From: Acanthopleura granulata
Lineage: Eukaryota; Mollusca; Polyplacophora; Chitonida; Chitonidae
Assembly: GCA_016165875.1 (NCBI GenBank)
Contig: JABBOT010000003.1
Location: forward strand, 28,104,983-28,168,982
Reading direction: 5' to 3'
DNA: 64,000 bases
Shown: positions 45,673-57,419 of the stretch, piece after piece
Numbering within the stretch: the first letter of the stretch is position 1
Layout: each line of letters begins with the position of its first letter
Notes under the pieces: generated by a model
Told to the model about the DNA's origin: nothing
Database searches by the model: none
The model's input: only the letters and a program-made list of their open reading frames with translations
Translations under genes and position numbers: made by a program

Positions 45673-48600
45673 CTGCAATGGGAGACAAGATCCAATGGTG
45701 TCATGGGCTGCCTTCATGTACCACAAAATAATGCCAAACTGATTTGCTCATTGTCATTTACAAATTTTATTTATTAATTTATTTCATTGGCGTTTAATGT
45801 TGCATTAAAGAATTCAAGAATGACTGGTGATGCAACCTGATATTCAGAGTTTGTGTAGCCCTTTAAAGTGTTCCACATGCAACAAGTTATAACCGAAGGG
45901 ACACAACTCTTGTACACATAAAACAAGAGAGAGGAGAGTTCAGCAAAACATGGTTACAAATGCCTGTATTCTTTTTTCCATGTTTAGCATAAAGATAATT
46001 GGATACAAAAGTCGACAGCTTAAAAAATAAGTACTGATTCAACCTTCAACCTTGTGTCTGAGAGTGTGTCAAACTTTAAAATTACAGATACATGTTTTTT
46101 ACAATATTCTTCACCCTGTACTCACATCATACAGGATGACCTTCTTGACCTCTCCATACTTGCTGCATTCTTCTCGTACATCCTCCCGGAGTTCATTAAT
46201 TAGCATAGGATCCTCCTGTAAACAGCAACAAGATAGTGACAATTATAATTATGTTACATCAAACTCTAAGCATCTAGTGACTTTTACCGCTTTTACCACT
46301 GTGAACAACTGACTACCAGCAAGACCAGTAGATCTTGTAAGGTTATACAAGGTCGTTGATTTTCCTTACTACTTATGTAGTATATTTGTCAACTTCAACC
46401 CCCGAAATATATATCCCCAAACTTTCACGTGTTGGCTTGGACTTTTCTCCACATACCAAAAGATCAACCCAGCATGGCGAACATTTTTTGAGCCGTTGCT
46501 CCCGAAAGTGACGAAATAGCATGGTGGGTATCATTTGTATCCACAGCAGACAAAATGCTAATGTATTTTAACTAGGTGCAAACTGACAGTATAGAAATTC
46601 ATTGTGTATCAACAACCTAGACTCTCTGTGTGGCAGTATTATCCAACCAGTGCTCCAGCACTTTAATTCAGAGCCAAATCTTGGACCCATTTGCTCGAAT
46701 TGCACATGTGTAAACTTTGAAGGAATAGGCCGGGAAAACTGATAACCAGGGCTTTGTTTTACTACGAGTCTGGAATGAAGATTTAAATCTGGCTTAACTG
46801 CTGCATAACAAAACCAACCCAGAATGGGTGAATACCGGTTACTGGATCAAATTTTAAATTTTACACCTTACGCTAGACACAAGGGACAAAACACATAGGA
46901 TAATCCTAAGGATATAACATATCCAAAGGCAGTTGCTCCTCCTCATTTACAGGCCAAAGTAAGCGTGGCCTACATTTGTATGTAAGTTTAACATGAATTA
47001 AGGATGCTGATTTCCATGTAACGCAAGCATGTCTTAAACCTCTACGTAACATGCATAATCAGGATTTTCCCCTATTACCACTAAGTATTCTTGATGACAG
47101 CGAAAATTCAAAACTACATTTGGAATACACTGATGTGGAATTTTTTTCCCTTTTTTATTATATATATATGTATATGTAAACATACATGTCACACTGTTTG
47201 ATAATTTTAAAATGCAGACAATTTAAGTTGAATCCTACAGTTTGAATGAAAAAGTGTGCATCAACTTTCCAAGAAACTACCTAAGTCAATGCATTTTTTC
47301 ATTTTGACGTCTTGGTTGGGGTATATCAAATCTATGATGATACAGATAGCGAACCACTCAACTTTTGAAGTTTGGCTCTTCTTCATGATGGCGTTGCTGA
47401 TTTGTTCACCTTCATGGACTTACATATGTCTGGGCAAAATATGACCCACCTTCTCACACACACAGACAAACTGTACCACTGGACTGTTTGTGAAGATTAC
47501 AGCCGGCTCTCACCTCAAATTCCTTAGGCTCAAACATGTGTTTTAATATGACCGTTTTTTCCCACCTCATCCGAGTATCAGAGATCTCTGGTTTCCAGTC
47601 TAACAACCTGGAAAATGTCAAAAATGGATTAACATGTAATTATTTTTGTATTTCCATAATAGTGGGAACAGAAGAGTTAACTTAAGACCTAACCATTGTG
47701 CGTAACTTTTACCAACTCCAACTTTATCAAACAAAACCATTCACAGTATATCATAGGTAATTTCACAGTATTTTTCACGAACTAATCACCCTTGTGTGTA
47801 ACAGTTGGTTAACGCACACAAAGGTGATTATTTGGAGAAAAATTCGATGTAACTTAATTGTGACTTACTGAATGTCCCAGAGAAACTATTCGTGTGCTTT
47901 TGAATAATAAGGAAAAAATCTGCATTAAAAGGAGAAATAGGATTTAAGAACTTACTTTTGTTGCTGTTGGAGTAGTTTCTTCTTTTCTTTCGCACTGAGT
48001 TTCTTCCGTCTCTTCTTCGGGTCAAAGCTGCCCTTCATGGTGAACTGTGCCCTTTCCACGTGCACTGTGTGACCCCTGAGGTCTGAACCATCCAGAATCT
48101 GTAGTGCTAGGTTCACAGACGCCACCTAACAATGAAACATAATCACCCTGACACTGGAAATTGTCTTCCTTGCCTGGACATATTTGCTACAATGCCCATA
48201 TATGCATATTTTCTTTCAGCCCTCAAGAACTTTCAAAACTAGCGCCACATGTCAACTGGAAAGACTTGACCAATACAGGTGTAGGACATGTATACATAAA
48301 GCCATGTAACGTATATCACTGGCTGACCCCTGCCAACCCCCTGCCAACCCTCCTTCAAAGCTCTCCAGTCATCTGACATAAATCCTAAACTGTCTGGATG
48401 ACTGCTGAGAGCTGATACCTTCAAAGTTATTTAACTCCCTAGAATGAAAGCTGAAAAGTTGTACTGCATCAATTAAATTGTCAAAAAAATGTTAGGCAAC
48501 ATTTGCTGAAATTAATTCATCCATAAACTATCTTGCCATGTTCCTGAGGTTCAGATTCCATCTTCAGGAACTTTTTGCGATCGTTTGTCTATTAATCTGA

Positions 48601-50527
48601 ATGATTTCAAATGCCCATGTTATAATAAATGTAATCAAAAATAGTTGCACAAAATATCTGACAGGTTACATGGGTCAGTAGGCTTTGTTTACCTGTACGT
48701 ATAAAACAGTTCAATCACAAAACTCTCTGTAATACTCATCCATTCTTTGTCACACGCTCCAGTACAAAGAAAGAAAAAAATTGCACGAATGCTTTAAAGA
48801 CTCACTTTGATATAACAGCAGCGACCGTCCCCTTTCGGCTCTCCCTTCTCGTCCCGGTACAGTTTTATCTTTGGCTCTTTGGTGACCAGGTCAGGCATGA
48901 TTAGGCCACACTTGGACATGAGCTCCTTGAATTCTTCATCCGTCACATCCAAGGGGAGACCACTCACATAGACATTGGTGTTCTTGTCCCCATCAATCTG
49001 CACCCAGCCTGAGCAGCAGAGAAAGGAACTTGTACAGTACAGTACATCAACTGATGCAGTTTCACTGTGTACCTTTACTAATTCCAAGACAACGTTCATG
49101 ACAGTCAAATAACAGAAAGGCTTAGATTTAATTTACCTTCTAGAAGTGGAAAGCGTCATACCCCACCGATCCCTAGAGAAGTCCTCATTATTTATAATTA
49201 CTTATCAGTGTCTATTTGAATGGTATTCTGATGTCAGTCCCACTCTGCTATAGGTTCAGGAGCTAGCAAAAACTGTAATAAACATTATTTCTGATACCTT
49301 TGGCATACCCTAAGTTAACACGAAGAATGAACATTTCAGAGATGCGTGCTAATGAGGTGAAAAATTTCAACAGTGTATTACTGATTAATGTTTATGTATT
49401 TATTTGTTTACTGGATTGGTGTTTTACACCATACTCCAGAATTTCACTTATACATCGGCAGCCAGCATTATGGTGGGAGGAAACCGAGCAGAGTTTGTAA
49501 CTTACATGTGCCTGCAGACTTACCAGCTTCATTCTGAGGTTTTCTCTTCTCGCCAGCCTTACTCGCCTCTTTCTTCTTCCCTTCGTTTGTGCTGGATGTG
49601 CTTTGACGGTCTTTGTTATCCGTGTTCTGGCTCACTGAAGAGTTCGGAATGTAGTTTTCATCGTAGTACTGCGAGAAGTAATGATAGTAATCGGAATTCC
49701 TGTCTTCCTCATCTCCACCTTGGTCTTTGGTGCTCTGACTTGTGTTTGAGGATTTCACCTCAATCCCAGTCCCTCCCTGAGCAGCAGGGGTGGTATTGTA
49801 ATCCTGCCCTCCAGCTTGGTTGCCCTGCTGATAATAGTTGTAGTAGTTGTTGTAATACTCCCAGTATTTCTCATACTCTTCCTGGCTGTATTGAGGCTGG
49901 GCTTCTGCATGTTCTCCAGCCCCTTCTTTCTTTGCTTTATCTTCACATTCAGGCTTTGAATCCACTCCATAACTCATCTGGTACTTGGCGATAAAGTCAG
50001 CATCAATCTGCAATCAAAGAAACGCCTTGTTCATACACGTTAACATCAGGCATCATGAGGATACATGTGATGCAAGGTGCAGTAGGTGCTCATGAAGAAC
50101 AACAACCTTTCTCAAAGAGCTAATTAAATTGGGGAATAACAAGGACTTGAAATTCAATTATAGACATTTTCTTCCATTTTAACTTTTACCGGCATTCTTT
50201 AATCAATTCCTATACATTCAAGAAATAGTGTTATCTTAAACTGAACCCATCCCACTTTGCCTCACACCTCAAGACCCGAACAAAAATCCAGCAAACAAAC
50301 TGTTTATCATACATACCATATGCACATCATATGTATGTGTTATATATGAGTATACATGTATTTCATAGTACAGCAGACAATACCTTGGGGAACCATGCCT
50401 TCTTGTCTGAATCCCATTCAAACACAGTGCCATCTGAGTCAGTGTACTCTGTCTGAGTGGTTTCCCGTGATTCAGCCCTCAGTCGGGCCAACTCCTCTTG
50501 TTTCAACTGATCCTCGAACTCCGACAT
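45256..50527 (-). CDS. HTATSF1: HTATSF1 (Tat-SF1 / Cus2-like splicing and elongation factor)
   Basis: Predicted protein of 533 residues from seven coding exons read downward: 50527-50384, 50007-49524, 49008-48806, 48125-47956, 47607-47514, 46215-46126 and 45672-45256. All junctions are GT-AG and keep frame. Tat-SF1 is a nuclear RNA-binding protein that associates with U2 snRNP (SF3B1) and supports splicing and transcription elongation. The N-terminus has the family motif FEWDSDKKAWFPKIDADFIAKYQ. RRM1 spans about 218-305, with RNP2 VYVSGL and RNP1 GDGRCCYI. A basic linker (KKRRKKLSAKEKKK) follows. A U2AF-homology-type RRM2 (about 350-445) has the RWF signature in LNGRWFAKKRI. Then come WDGKTKYEIEES and EREERLKKW. 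Compared with the human protein, residues 85-165 are unusually tyrosine-rich and the long acidic tail is replaced by a short Ser/Ala-rich one. Confidence 0.95.
45767..45830 (-). repeat. Degenerate SINE remnant in HTATSF1 intron 6
   Basis: ATTTATTAATTTATTTCATT, GGCGTTTAATGTTGCATTAA and AGAATTCAAGAATGAC follow the family A 3' end loosely. Confidence 0.35.
46126..46215 (-). CDS. HTATSF1: HTATSF1 exon 6 (RRM2 helix and strand)
   Basis: Thirty codons, phase 0 at both ends: EDPMLINELREDVREECSKY then GEVKKVILYD. It corresponds to the acidic helix A and the second strand of the U2AF-homology domain, well conserved with the human protein. Donor GAT/GTGAGT. Confidence 0.95.
46216..47513 (-). other. 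HTATSF1: HTATSF1 intron 5 (1.3 kb)
   Basis: The largest intron of the gene. Apart from a TATA microsatellite near 47160, nothing is recognised in it. Confidence 0.85.
47514..47607 (-). CDS. HTATSF1: HTATSF1 exon 5 (start of RRM2)
   Basis: Completes the lysine codon left by exon 4, then encodes LLDWKPEISDTRMRWEKTVI and LKHMFEPKEFE. The LDW-P-E and KHMF blocks are family landmarks just before and within the first strand of the U2AF-homology domain. Donor GAG/GTGAGA. Confidence 0.94.
47956..48125 (-). CDS. HTATSF1: HTATSF1 exon 4 (end of RRM1 and basic linker)
   Basis: Fifty-six codons plus two bases. It encodes VASVNLALQILDGSDLRGHT, VHVERAQFTMKGSFDPKKRR and KKLSAKEKKKLLQQQQ. The first part is helix B and the last strand of RRM1. 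The rest is a lysine-rich linker that may act as a nuclear localisation signal. Donor AA/GTAAGT. Confidence 0.94.
48806..49008 (-). CDS. HTATSF1: HTATSF1 exon 3 (RRM1 core)
   Basis: Encodes GWVQIDGDKNTNVYVSGLPL, DVTDEEFKELMSKCGLIMPD and the loop to GDGRCCYIK. RNP2 (VYVSGL) and RNP1 (GDGRCCYI) are intact except that RNP1 has cysteines where many RRMs have aromatic residues. The human protein has the same feature. Donor AAA/GTGAGT. Confidence 0.96.
49396..49495 (+). repeat. SINE 3' part inside HTATSF1 intron 2 (orientation noted)
   Basis: On the + strand it reads TATTTATTTG, GGATTGGTGTTTTACACC, ATTTCACTTATACATCGGCA, CATTATGGTGGGAGGAAACC. The element's own sense strand is therefore the minus strand, the same as HTATSF1. 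It ends only 28 bases from the exon 2 donor at 49523. Confidence 0.8.
49524..50007 (-). CDS. HTATSF1: HTATSF1 exon 2 (tyrosine-rich N-terminal region)
   Basis: Acceptor TTGATTGCAG, first codon ATT at 50007, donor GCTG/GTAAGT after 49524. It encodes IDADFIAKYQMSYG (a family motif), then a low-complexity Gln/Tyr/Glu stretch (YSQEEYEKYWEYYNNYYNYY), a Gly/Ser/Thr stretch, a second Tyr cluster (SDYYHYFSQYYDENY) and a lysine-rich KKKEASKAGEKRKPQNE. The opposite-strand frame of 196 codons is only its shadow. Confidence 0.92.
50384..50527 (-). CDS. HTATSF1: HTATSF1 exon 1 (first coding exon)
   Basis: Start codon at 50527 (context GACAATGT). It encodes 48 residues: MSEFEDQLKQEELARLRAES and then TEYTDSDGTVFEWDSDKKAW and FPK. 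The WDxDKKAWFPK signature with the following exon's I-D-DFIAxYQ matches Tat-SF1. Donor AAG/GTATTG is somewhat weak. An acceptor-like CAG lies about 25 bases upstream of the ATG (near 50553), so an untranslated first exon further upstream is likely. Confidence 0.92.
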
Positions 50528-53500
50528 TGTCCAACTTTACAGCTGCTGCAATCTGCGACCACAATCAATGCAGACATAAAATACAGCCCCAAAAATCTAT
50601 ATTAATATTCAAGACATGAAGATTAATTTGACAACTGTGATTTGCATTTCAATGTCTTGTTTACGATCATTCAGAGTCATGATGGTACCGGTACTGGAAA
50701 ACTAGCTAGGAATACACCTTTCTGATCTGCCTATCATTAGCAGTAATGTCGCAAGTAGGTCAAATGAATGTCCGACAAAATGGTTACAAATGGTCAATCT
50801 TTCTGTGATGTCATGGGAAGTAAACGTTGCCACAACAAGGTGTTCTTGGAAATCAGACGTGATGGATCTATCCATAGCAATGGTTTATATCCTTGTGAAA
50901 TAACAAACTTTACCATAAATTAATGGAATTCACAAGAAATATCTGGTTTCCACAGTTAAACTGTCTTTCTGAATCTCTGTGAAATAGTTTAAACTGTAGT
51001 TTAAAAAGTCCTTCCAACACTGACATCTGCAATACAGCAGTTTTCCATGTAGCTTTCTTGAAACAAAATGGTATTACATGTAGTACAAGGGATCTTCACA
51101 ATCAGTGTCAAGAGCTCAACCATACAAGTTAAAGACAAGACCTTCCTAGCAAAGAAAAGACTGGAAATCTACCATAAGAAACTGATATTTAAAATGAGAA
51201 AATATGTTGCATCTGAGGAAACACATTAATATACCAAGATCAAAAATAAGCACCTAGAATATGACTTAGAACAATGGTGGTAGTCCAAAAACATGAATGT
51301 GGCTTATTATAGTCCTTAGCTAAAAATCTATAATGTGGTGAAAACTCCCTAGTTGAAGTTATGACAACTGTATATGGAGTTGTAGATGTAAACCATGAAT
51401 AACAAATTTCAGAATTATTACCCAGCCTTTGGCAAGATACTGAGCTGTGGGATTATGGAATGTTCGCACTCGTGTTGATATGTCAGAATTTTAAAATAAC
51501 ATGCTGAGTCCATCTAGATGACTAGATTACTGACAATTTCAGTAATGCATTTCACCTTATTATATTTTGTCTTACTGCTGAAGTCCGTTCAGTGTTAAAA
51601 CAGTTTGTTTTCAGATTACGCCACTGAGCTCCATCAAGTTTGACCCAACAGCCACCATTTTCGACATCCGCCAATGTGTGCCATGATATAACTCTACAAA
51701 ATTTGCTTAAATCTTGACACTGTGTACACCACTAAATACAGAAAATAAAAATTAAGGCACATGTAATAGTAACATTCTGAAAAGGCCAGCTTTTTAATGC
51801 CTTGTTAATGAGGGTAATATATCACATGGTACGCGCTAACTACGGTATGAGGTAACTAGTGTATGAGGTAACCTGGTACGATATCATATGAAATCTTTAT
51901 AGAAGAGGCCGGTGTGAAGACTTAAGAGTACATATACTTTACTTATCAATATCATCCCAGGCCAGACAGATTTCTTTGTTCTGGATAACTTTGATAACTT
52001 TAGTAAGACTTTCGTAAGCACAGCATGTTGATTTAGTCGGCAATTGGCAGTGGATGAACTTTGCGGCTGTCAATCAGCAAATTTACTGGTTTGAGATTAC
52101 TGCATGCCCAGTTACCGTTAGCTACTAAAGAGCTCTAACCATCGTTTTGATAAAAAATGACCATCTTGTCACGGTTGATGGTGTGTTTTACAATTTCTCT
52201 AAAATCTGTGTACTGGGATAACATATTTAACAGCATTCGAAATTATATCTGATCCAAGCAGAGCAGAATAGTTTCTAGAAATCTGCAGATACCTCTTATG
52301 GGTTCCATGTAAAGGGTAAACCTTGCGCACCAACCGACCACATTAAAAACTCATAATGACCACAGTGGTACACTATTGGAAAGACGAAAAAAGGTAAAGA
52401 TAAATGATATAGTACACAGAAGGCCAATGTATTAAATCAGGTTTCAGATTAATTCAATATTTTGACTAGATTTGCTACAGGTTGTATTGTCACAAAAAAA
52501 ATTTGTCAATGAGAAAATCTTTGGTCAACAGGGTGCCGGGAGGGGGCGCTAGAGTACTGTGAGCACAATTTTGTCTTATGATTAGCCATACTCCAGCGTT
52601 AGTATAAATGAAATGACCAACAACGACGTGGGTACGTATTTCAACATTACAATAGGTTTGTGTGTCAGAGAATAAACTGCCTGCTGGAGTGATGGATGTG
52701 TGTGGTGCAGAAACTGAACCTATTTACGCATGTCACAAAGCGTGCTAGTTAGAGATCCGGATAAACGAAAGATTGCTAGAAAGTGTAAACAGACTCAGCA
52801 GCATGTTGAGAGTTGCCAAGGGGACACAACTACGCGACAAGAGTGTGTACTCACTTCCTCGTGCAGTTAGCATTTATAACTAGCTGGTGTCAGCTCAGGA
52901 CTGCGGGCTAATCAAATTGCGCAGAGCCAGCGAGTTGTCATCTTGTCTTAAGTAATGCCGTCAACATATGTGAACAAAATTGTCCAAACCTTACTTCTTA
53001 AAAGTGAAGATGGGGAAAACTTATGAATTACATGTACATGGTATAGACTACAACATGGGGTGCATTTGACCTTGGGAATTGCATTAGAAATGACGCTGTC
53101 GCTCAAATAGCCACGTCAGAGAGATCAAGTGTGACAAATTTGGTGACTATCAGCAGGGACCCCGAAAAAGCACTCCACATACCTCTAGCTGACCAAATCG
53201 TCGTAACATATCCCATTCCCATCGCCATACATAATTTTGTAAGGGGACTGCATAGGCCTCCATGTAGGCCTAATTGTAGTCATACTTCACTGTCTGTGAG
53301 AAATTAAAGAATGTTAAAAGCAGATACAGATAGGGCATATAGAAAGGTTCAGTAAACCTGTGACTAACAGAGCTGTTTTATTAGTCCCAGAGTAAACCTA
53401 CTGGTGGTTACCCAGGTGGTATGGGGGGAAGGAAGGACTGGGTGACTACAGATTTGCATCCCATCTGTCAGTGCACAAATCAGTTTTCTGGATTTTTTTT

Positions 53501-54399
53501 TTTTTTTCGATAACAATCCATTGGGTTGAATCGAAACTTGGTACAGGTCCCCTCCCTGACATGTCACATATTAAGATTTAGCTTTAGGCCATTTCGTCCA
53601 ACTTGTCCAAAAATTATGGCTGTTTTGTTCACTTTTGGACCTGACATGTTTTCTGGGCTGTTTTTCAAAATGGTTCTTGTTCAACTGAACCCTTGTACAA
53701 ATCTTCACTGTGGCAAGTTTTAAGTTGTTTCAGTCATGTGTGTTCAACAAAATTGTAACCATTGTTCTTCTGTTGTTGACTGACATTTATGTGTTGCTAC
53801 ATGTGCTAACCAATATGTAGTTTTCTACAAACCAGTAGGGACATATTTTGTCAAAGTAGTTATTAATACTTTCAACATGTTGTTAATGTTTTCTTTTAAC
53901 TTGGCTGACTGCAGAAAAGCTATCAGTCGCCAAGGTAGCTATAATATGTAAATAAATTAATGTAATTGTATAATGCAGTCTATTCTTCTGTTACCCAAAA
54001 TATGATGCAAAAAGGAAATCACATATGTAAATGAAAGTATGATATAGAAGTACAGCAGACTTGTTTCATTCCTTATTCATTCAAACCATATTTTATCTAA
54101 CGTAATTTGGAATTTCAGATGCTGTATGTTGGGATAATATTCCACTGACATTTTCTGTAGTTTTATTTCAGATAAGAGGTGCATGATTGATTCAATCATT
54201 AATTTTACATGTTTTGGTTTTTCTTTTTATTTCATTTCAATAATTTTTTGTAGAATTACAACTTTCTGAACAAGGAACAAGAAACTTGTTTCGTTAGATG
54301 AAAAGAAGAAAAAAAAAAGAGAATTTTTATATGGTGTCTGAAATTGTGTTTGTTTGTGTAACAGATCGATAATATTCTCATCTCTAATTTCTCTTGCAG
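50528..54399. other. Intergenic region between HTATSF1 and the LicD-like gene
   Basis: The two genes are divergent here, so both promoters should lie in this 3.9 kb. On the minus strand a donor-like GTGAGT near 52852 and a YY1-like AAAATGGTGGC near 51655 could belong to HTATSF1 upstream exons or promoter. A poly-T/A tract is at about 53491-53507. No protein domain is seen in any frame. Confidence 0.4.
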
Positions 54400-54524
54400 T
54401 GTACGAGTTCAATCCCAAACTATGCAGAGCATCTTCAGCTGTATGCTGTGTGAGTATGTGCTGAAGGTTGTGGGCATTACCCAAAGCTATCTGTGAGTTA
54501 GTATTCTGTAAACAGCCATAAAGG

Positions 54525-55193
54525 ATGAGGCTGAGGTATTCGCTGAGACTGATATCCTCCCGGCGGATAGTTATCCTGGCCGTTCTACTCAGTGTCCTTT
54601 ATATGATGTGGATGCTTATTTCAGACATTGACCATAGCCGATGGTATGAAAGAGAAGCACCATGCAAGACTCCTGCACAAGTGTTGAGAGACATGTCTGA
54701 GTTAGCGTTTCGAATGCATGAGACCTTTGTGAAGCTAAACATACCCCATTTTCTGTGCTACGGGACGCTCTGGGGTGCAGTGAGAAATGGGGGTATTCTG
54801 CCCTGGGACAACAATGTTGATTTTTGTGTTTTGGATGAAGATGTATCAAAAGTTGATGAGGGCTTTTTGTATACCTCATTCCAGCGTTCTCAGCTTTCGC
54901 TCAGCTATGACACGCGGCATGGAATGTACAACATCAGGTATAAGTCTGCCGTTGGCACAGTGACAGTTTTTCAGAGGTTTTTTGATCAAATGCAGCGTGC
55001 TGGCTGGGAAATTCGACTGTTGCCTTTCATGTACAAATACCAAGATGAATTCCCATCTAGACTTGTTGAAAAGCCATTCCCAACCAAAAAATTCCAGGGT
55101 TCCGAATTTCCAGTGCCAAGAGAGGACATAGAACTGTTGAAATACCTCTACCCGGATGACTGGTGGAAGGAAGTGAAGCCAAAGGGGTGTTAG
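54525..55193 (+). CDS. LicD/fukutin-like type II membrane protein
   Basis: One uninterrupted frame of 222 residues. A short basic cytosolic end precedes a membrane anchor at about residues 15-33 (VILAVLLSVLYMMWMLI). The rest would face the Golgi or ER lumen. The LicD-type nucleotidyltransferase core runs from about 55. It has FLCYGTLWGAVRNGGILPWD and NNVDFCV, ending with FPVPREDIELLKYLYPDDWW. LicD-family enzymes transfer phosphocholine in bacteria; animal relatives FKRP and FKTN transfer ribitol phosphate to glycans. In the metal-binding motif the first and last Asp are kept (D95, D99), but the middle pair is Asn-Asn. At 222 residues it is short for the group. A splice acceptor at 54398-54399 suggests an untranslated exon upstream. 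Substrate unknown. Confidence 0.85.
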   Translation: MRLRYSLRLISSRRIVILAVLLSVLYMMWMLISDIDHSRWYEREAPCKTPAQVLRDMSELAFRMHETFVKLNIPHFLCYGTLWGAVRNGGILPWDNNVDFCVLDEDVSKVDEGFLYTSFQRSQLSLSYDTRHGMYNIRYKSAVGTVTVFQRFFDQMQRAGWEIRLLPFMYKYQDEFPSRLVEKPFPTKKFQGSEFPVPREDIELLKYLYPDDWWKEVKPKGC

Positions 55194-55565
55194 GTCTGAA
55201 AAAAAAAAATGAGTTATTCATGCAATTGGTGTCAACTTTTGATGAAACTTTGATGTTTTACAACCTAGCACACAGAAGTGGTTTTTACCAGACTCTTGGT
55301 TTCCTCCAGCCACAAATGGTGTCAGTAATGATAGAAATCATATTGTGACAGTGATGTTAGCAGTCATATGCTGTCAGGATCATTTCTTAATATATTTTAT
55401 CCTGCCTAAGCCAGGACTTCCCTAAATCCGCAACAAGATTGACCAGTGGAAAACATAACTCATAACATTTTGAAAAGAACATATCTTGGTTTGGTTAGGG
55501 TGCTTATGAACTTAACAGAAATGGTAAAATAATTTGTCCAGATTACACAGCATTATTTTAATAAA
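55194..55565 (+). terminator. 3' UTR and poly(A) signal of the LicD-like gene
   Basis: The stop codon is followed by an A-run and about 370 bases without coding sense. The first AATAAA is at 55560-55565; another follows near 56005. Confidence 0.45.
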
Positions 55566-57419
55566 CCAACACATGCTCAGTGTATGTGATTAAATTTTTT
55601 TAGGATTTACGGTATTTGGTTGAGACACAGTTCAGGCTTGAGTTGATGCAATCTTGTAACGCTCAGAAGACTGGTATGCTCAGTGACTCCACTAGATTGA
55701 ACAGATTCTGAAACAACAGCAAGTTTCCTGTCATGAATTGACAGACCACTGACTGTAGATCTTACAGTAACATGTGGTAATTTTTATGGATTTTAACACT
55801 GTTATCTCTACAAAGTCGGTTTAGCAGTTTTAACGCAGGAGATATTTGTGTGGCTTGATTTCCTCTGGTTTTCCTCACCAACAAACCTGACCAGTAGATA
55901 ATTATTGATCACTCATGTTAAACATGCTTTCATCTTCCTTAGCAACAAAAGACAATTTGTTTATTTTGTTTTTTTTTTATTAAATAAGGTTGATCAGATT
56001 TGGAAATAAAATTGTAGAAAAATATTTAAATACATGTAGAATGGTATGGAGCTATGATATGATATGATATGATAAGCAACTGCAAAAATGAAAATGTTTT
56101 CCAGAATGTAACACAAATTATATCTCCTTGAAGTGTAACTAGAAGTATGTATGTGTATGGAGGACAACGATTGTATTGTGCTGTATTTGTATTTATTTTA
56201 TGTGCATACTAATTTTTTTGTATAAATTATCAGAGGGGAATATGAGTTACAGAATACACTGACGGGCAAGATTCCTATGTAAGACCTCAGCTGTTTTATA
56301 TGAGGTACATGTACATATCAATTCATAAATCTCATGTTGCATAATGTAATTCATACATAACTTTTATTCATTGTTCTAACCCCCAAAAAATGTTTGTTTT
56401 GCTAATTTGGGCCATAAACAGATGTTATTTCTGCCTACGGTACAGAACCACGTTGTAGATGTCCAGTAATTGTGATGAGTTATCAGTTACGTAAACTGTA
56501 GATGATCTTATGGCGTCAAATGTTGAAGTGCGCTTGATTGCATTGTACTTCAGAAAAAGGCACTGGCTAATCTTTGCATGGGAATGTCATAAGCCTTTGT
56601 TGAAAGAACACATGCATGTACTGTATTTCAGTTACTGTTTCGTTTGTACAAATATTCATTCAGAAGCGTATTAAGGCCTTAAAATAATACTCTTGATGCT
56701 GATACTGAATTTTTTTCTGATAAGGAATTCATCTGGCTTCACGAAGAACTCCTAAGTGGCCTGAAATGTGGATGAATCATAATCGAGAAGAGCTTGACTC
56801 TTGCAAAGTGCTGAACTTTAGGTGCAATGCGGTAGACGTAAGTGGCATTTACAGTCATTGTTATACATATTTTCTGAACATGTTAAGTTATTCGTGTGCG
56901 AAATATGGACACCTTTGCTTATTTCTGTATGTTGAAATGTAGTTCACGTGGATAGCATTGGATGCTGTGGCCAGTGTGAACTGCTAAACACCATTCAAAT
57001 AAATATTATACCAGTAAGCTACACAAGATGAGAAGACTTAATACATGTGTTTGCTTTGTAACGGTTGAGTAACTATCTGCCTACATGCCGAAACAACCAG
57101 CTCGTGGTTGAATTGGGTTATAGCCACTGTCGTAATTGTTGACTTGATCTACGCAATTGCCTTAATGGTTGAATTGGACTGTCACCAAGATATTCAGCCC
57201 AGTGATGTACTGCTTTGGCCCAAGTCAGACGACAACTTCCGAAGCCAAAGCTATAATATTGGCACGATTTACCCGTCCCATCCGTCATGCACTTTACTTA
57301 TAATCAGTTCAGCGGTTTGAAAAGAATTTAGTTTCCCTGTATGGTCAGACAGTCAACAGAACTCCTCTTGGCGCTTTTCGGATATTTGTAGATCGTGGAA
57401 AGGCAGCAGTGACTAAACT

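Noticed and set aside
49404..49994. 196-codon + strand frame
   Set aside because: Antisense shadow of HTATSF1 exon 2, partly within a SINE.
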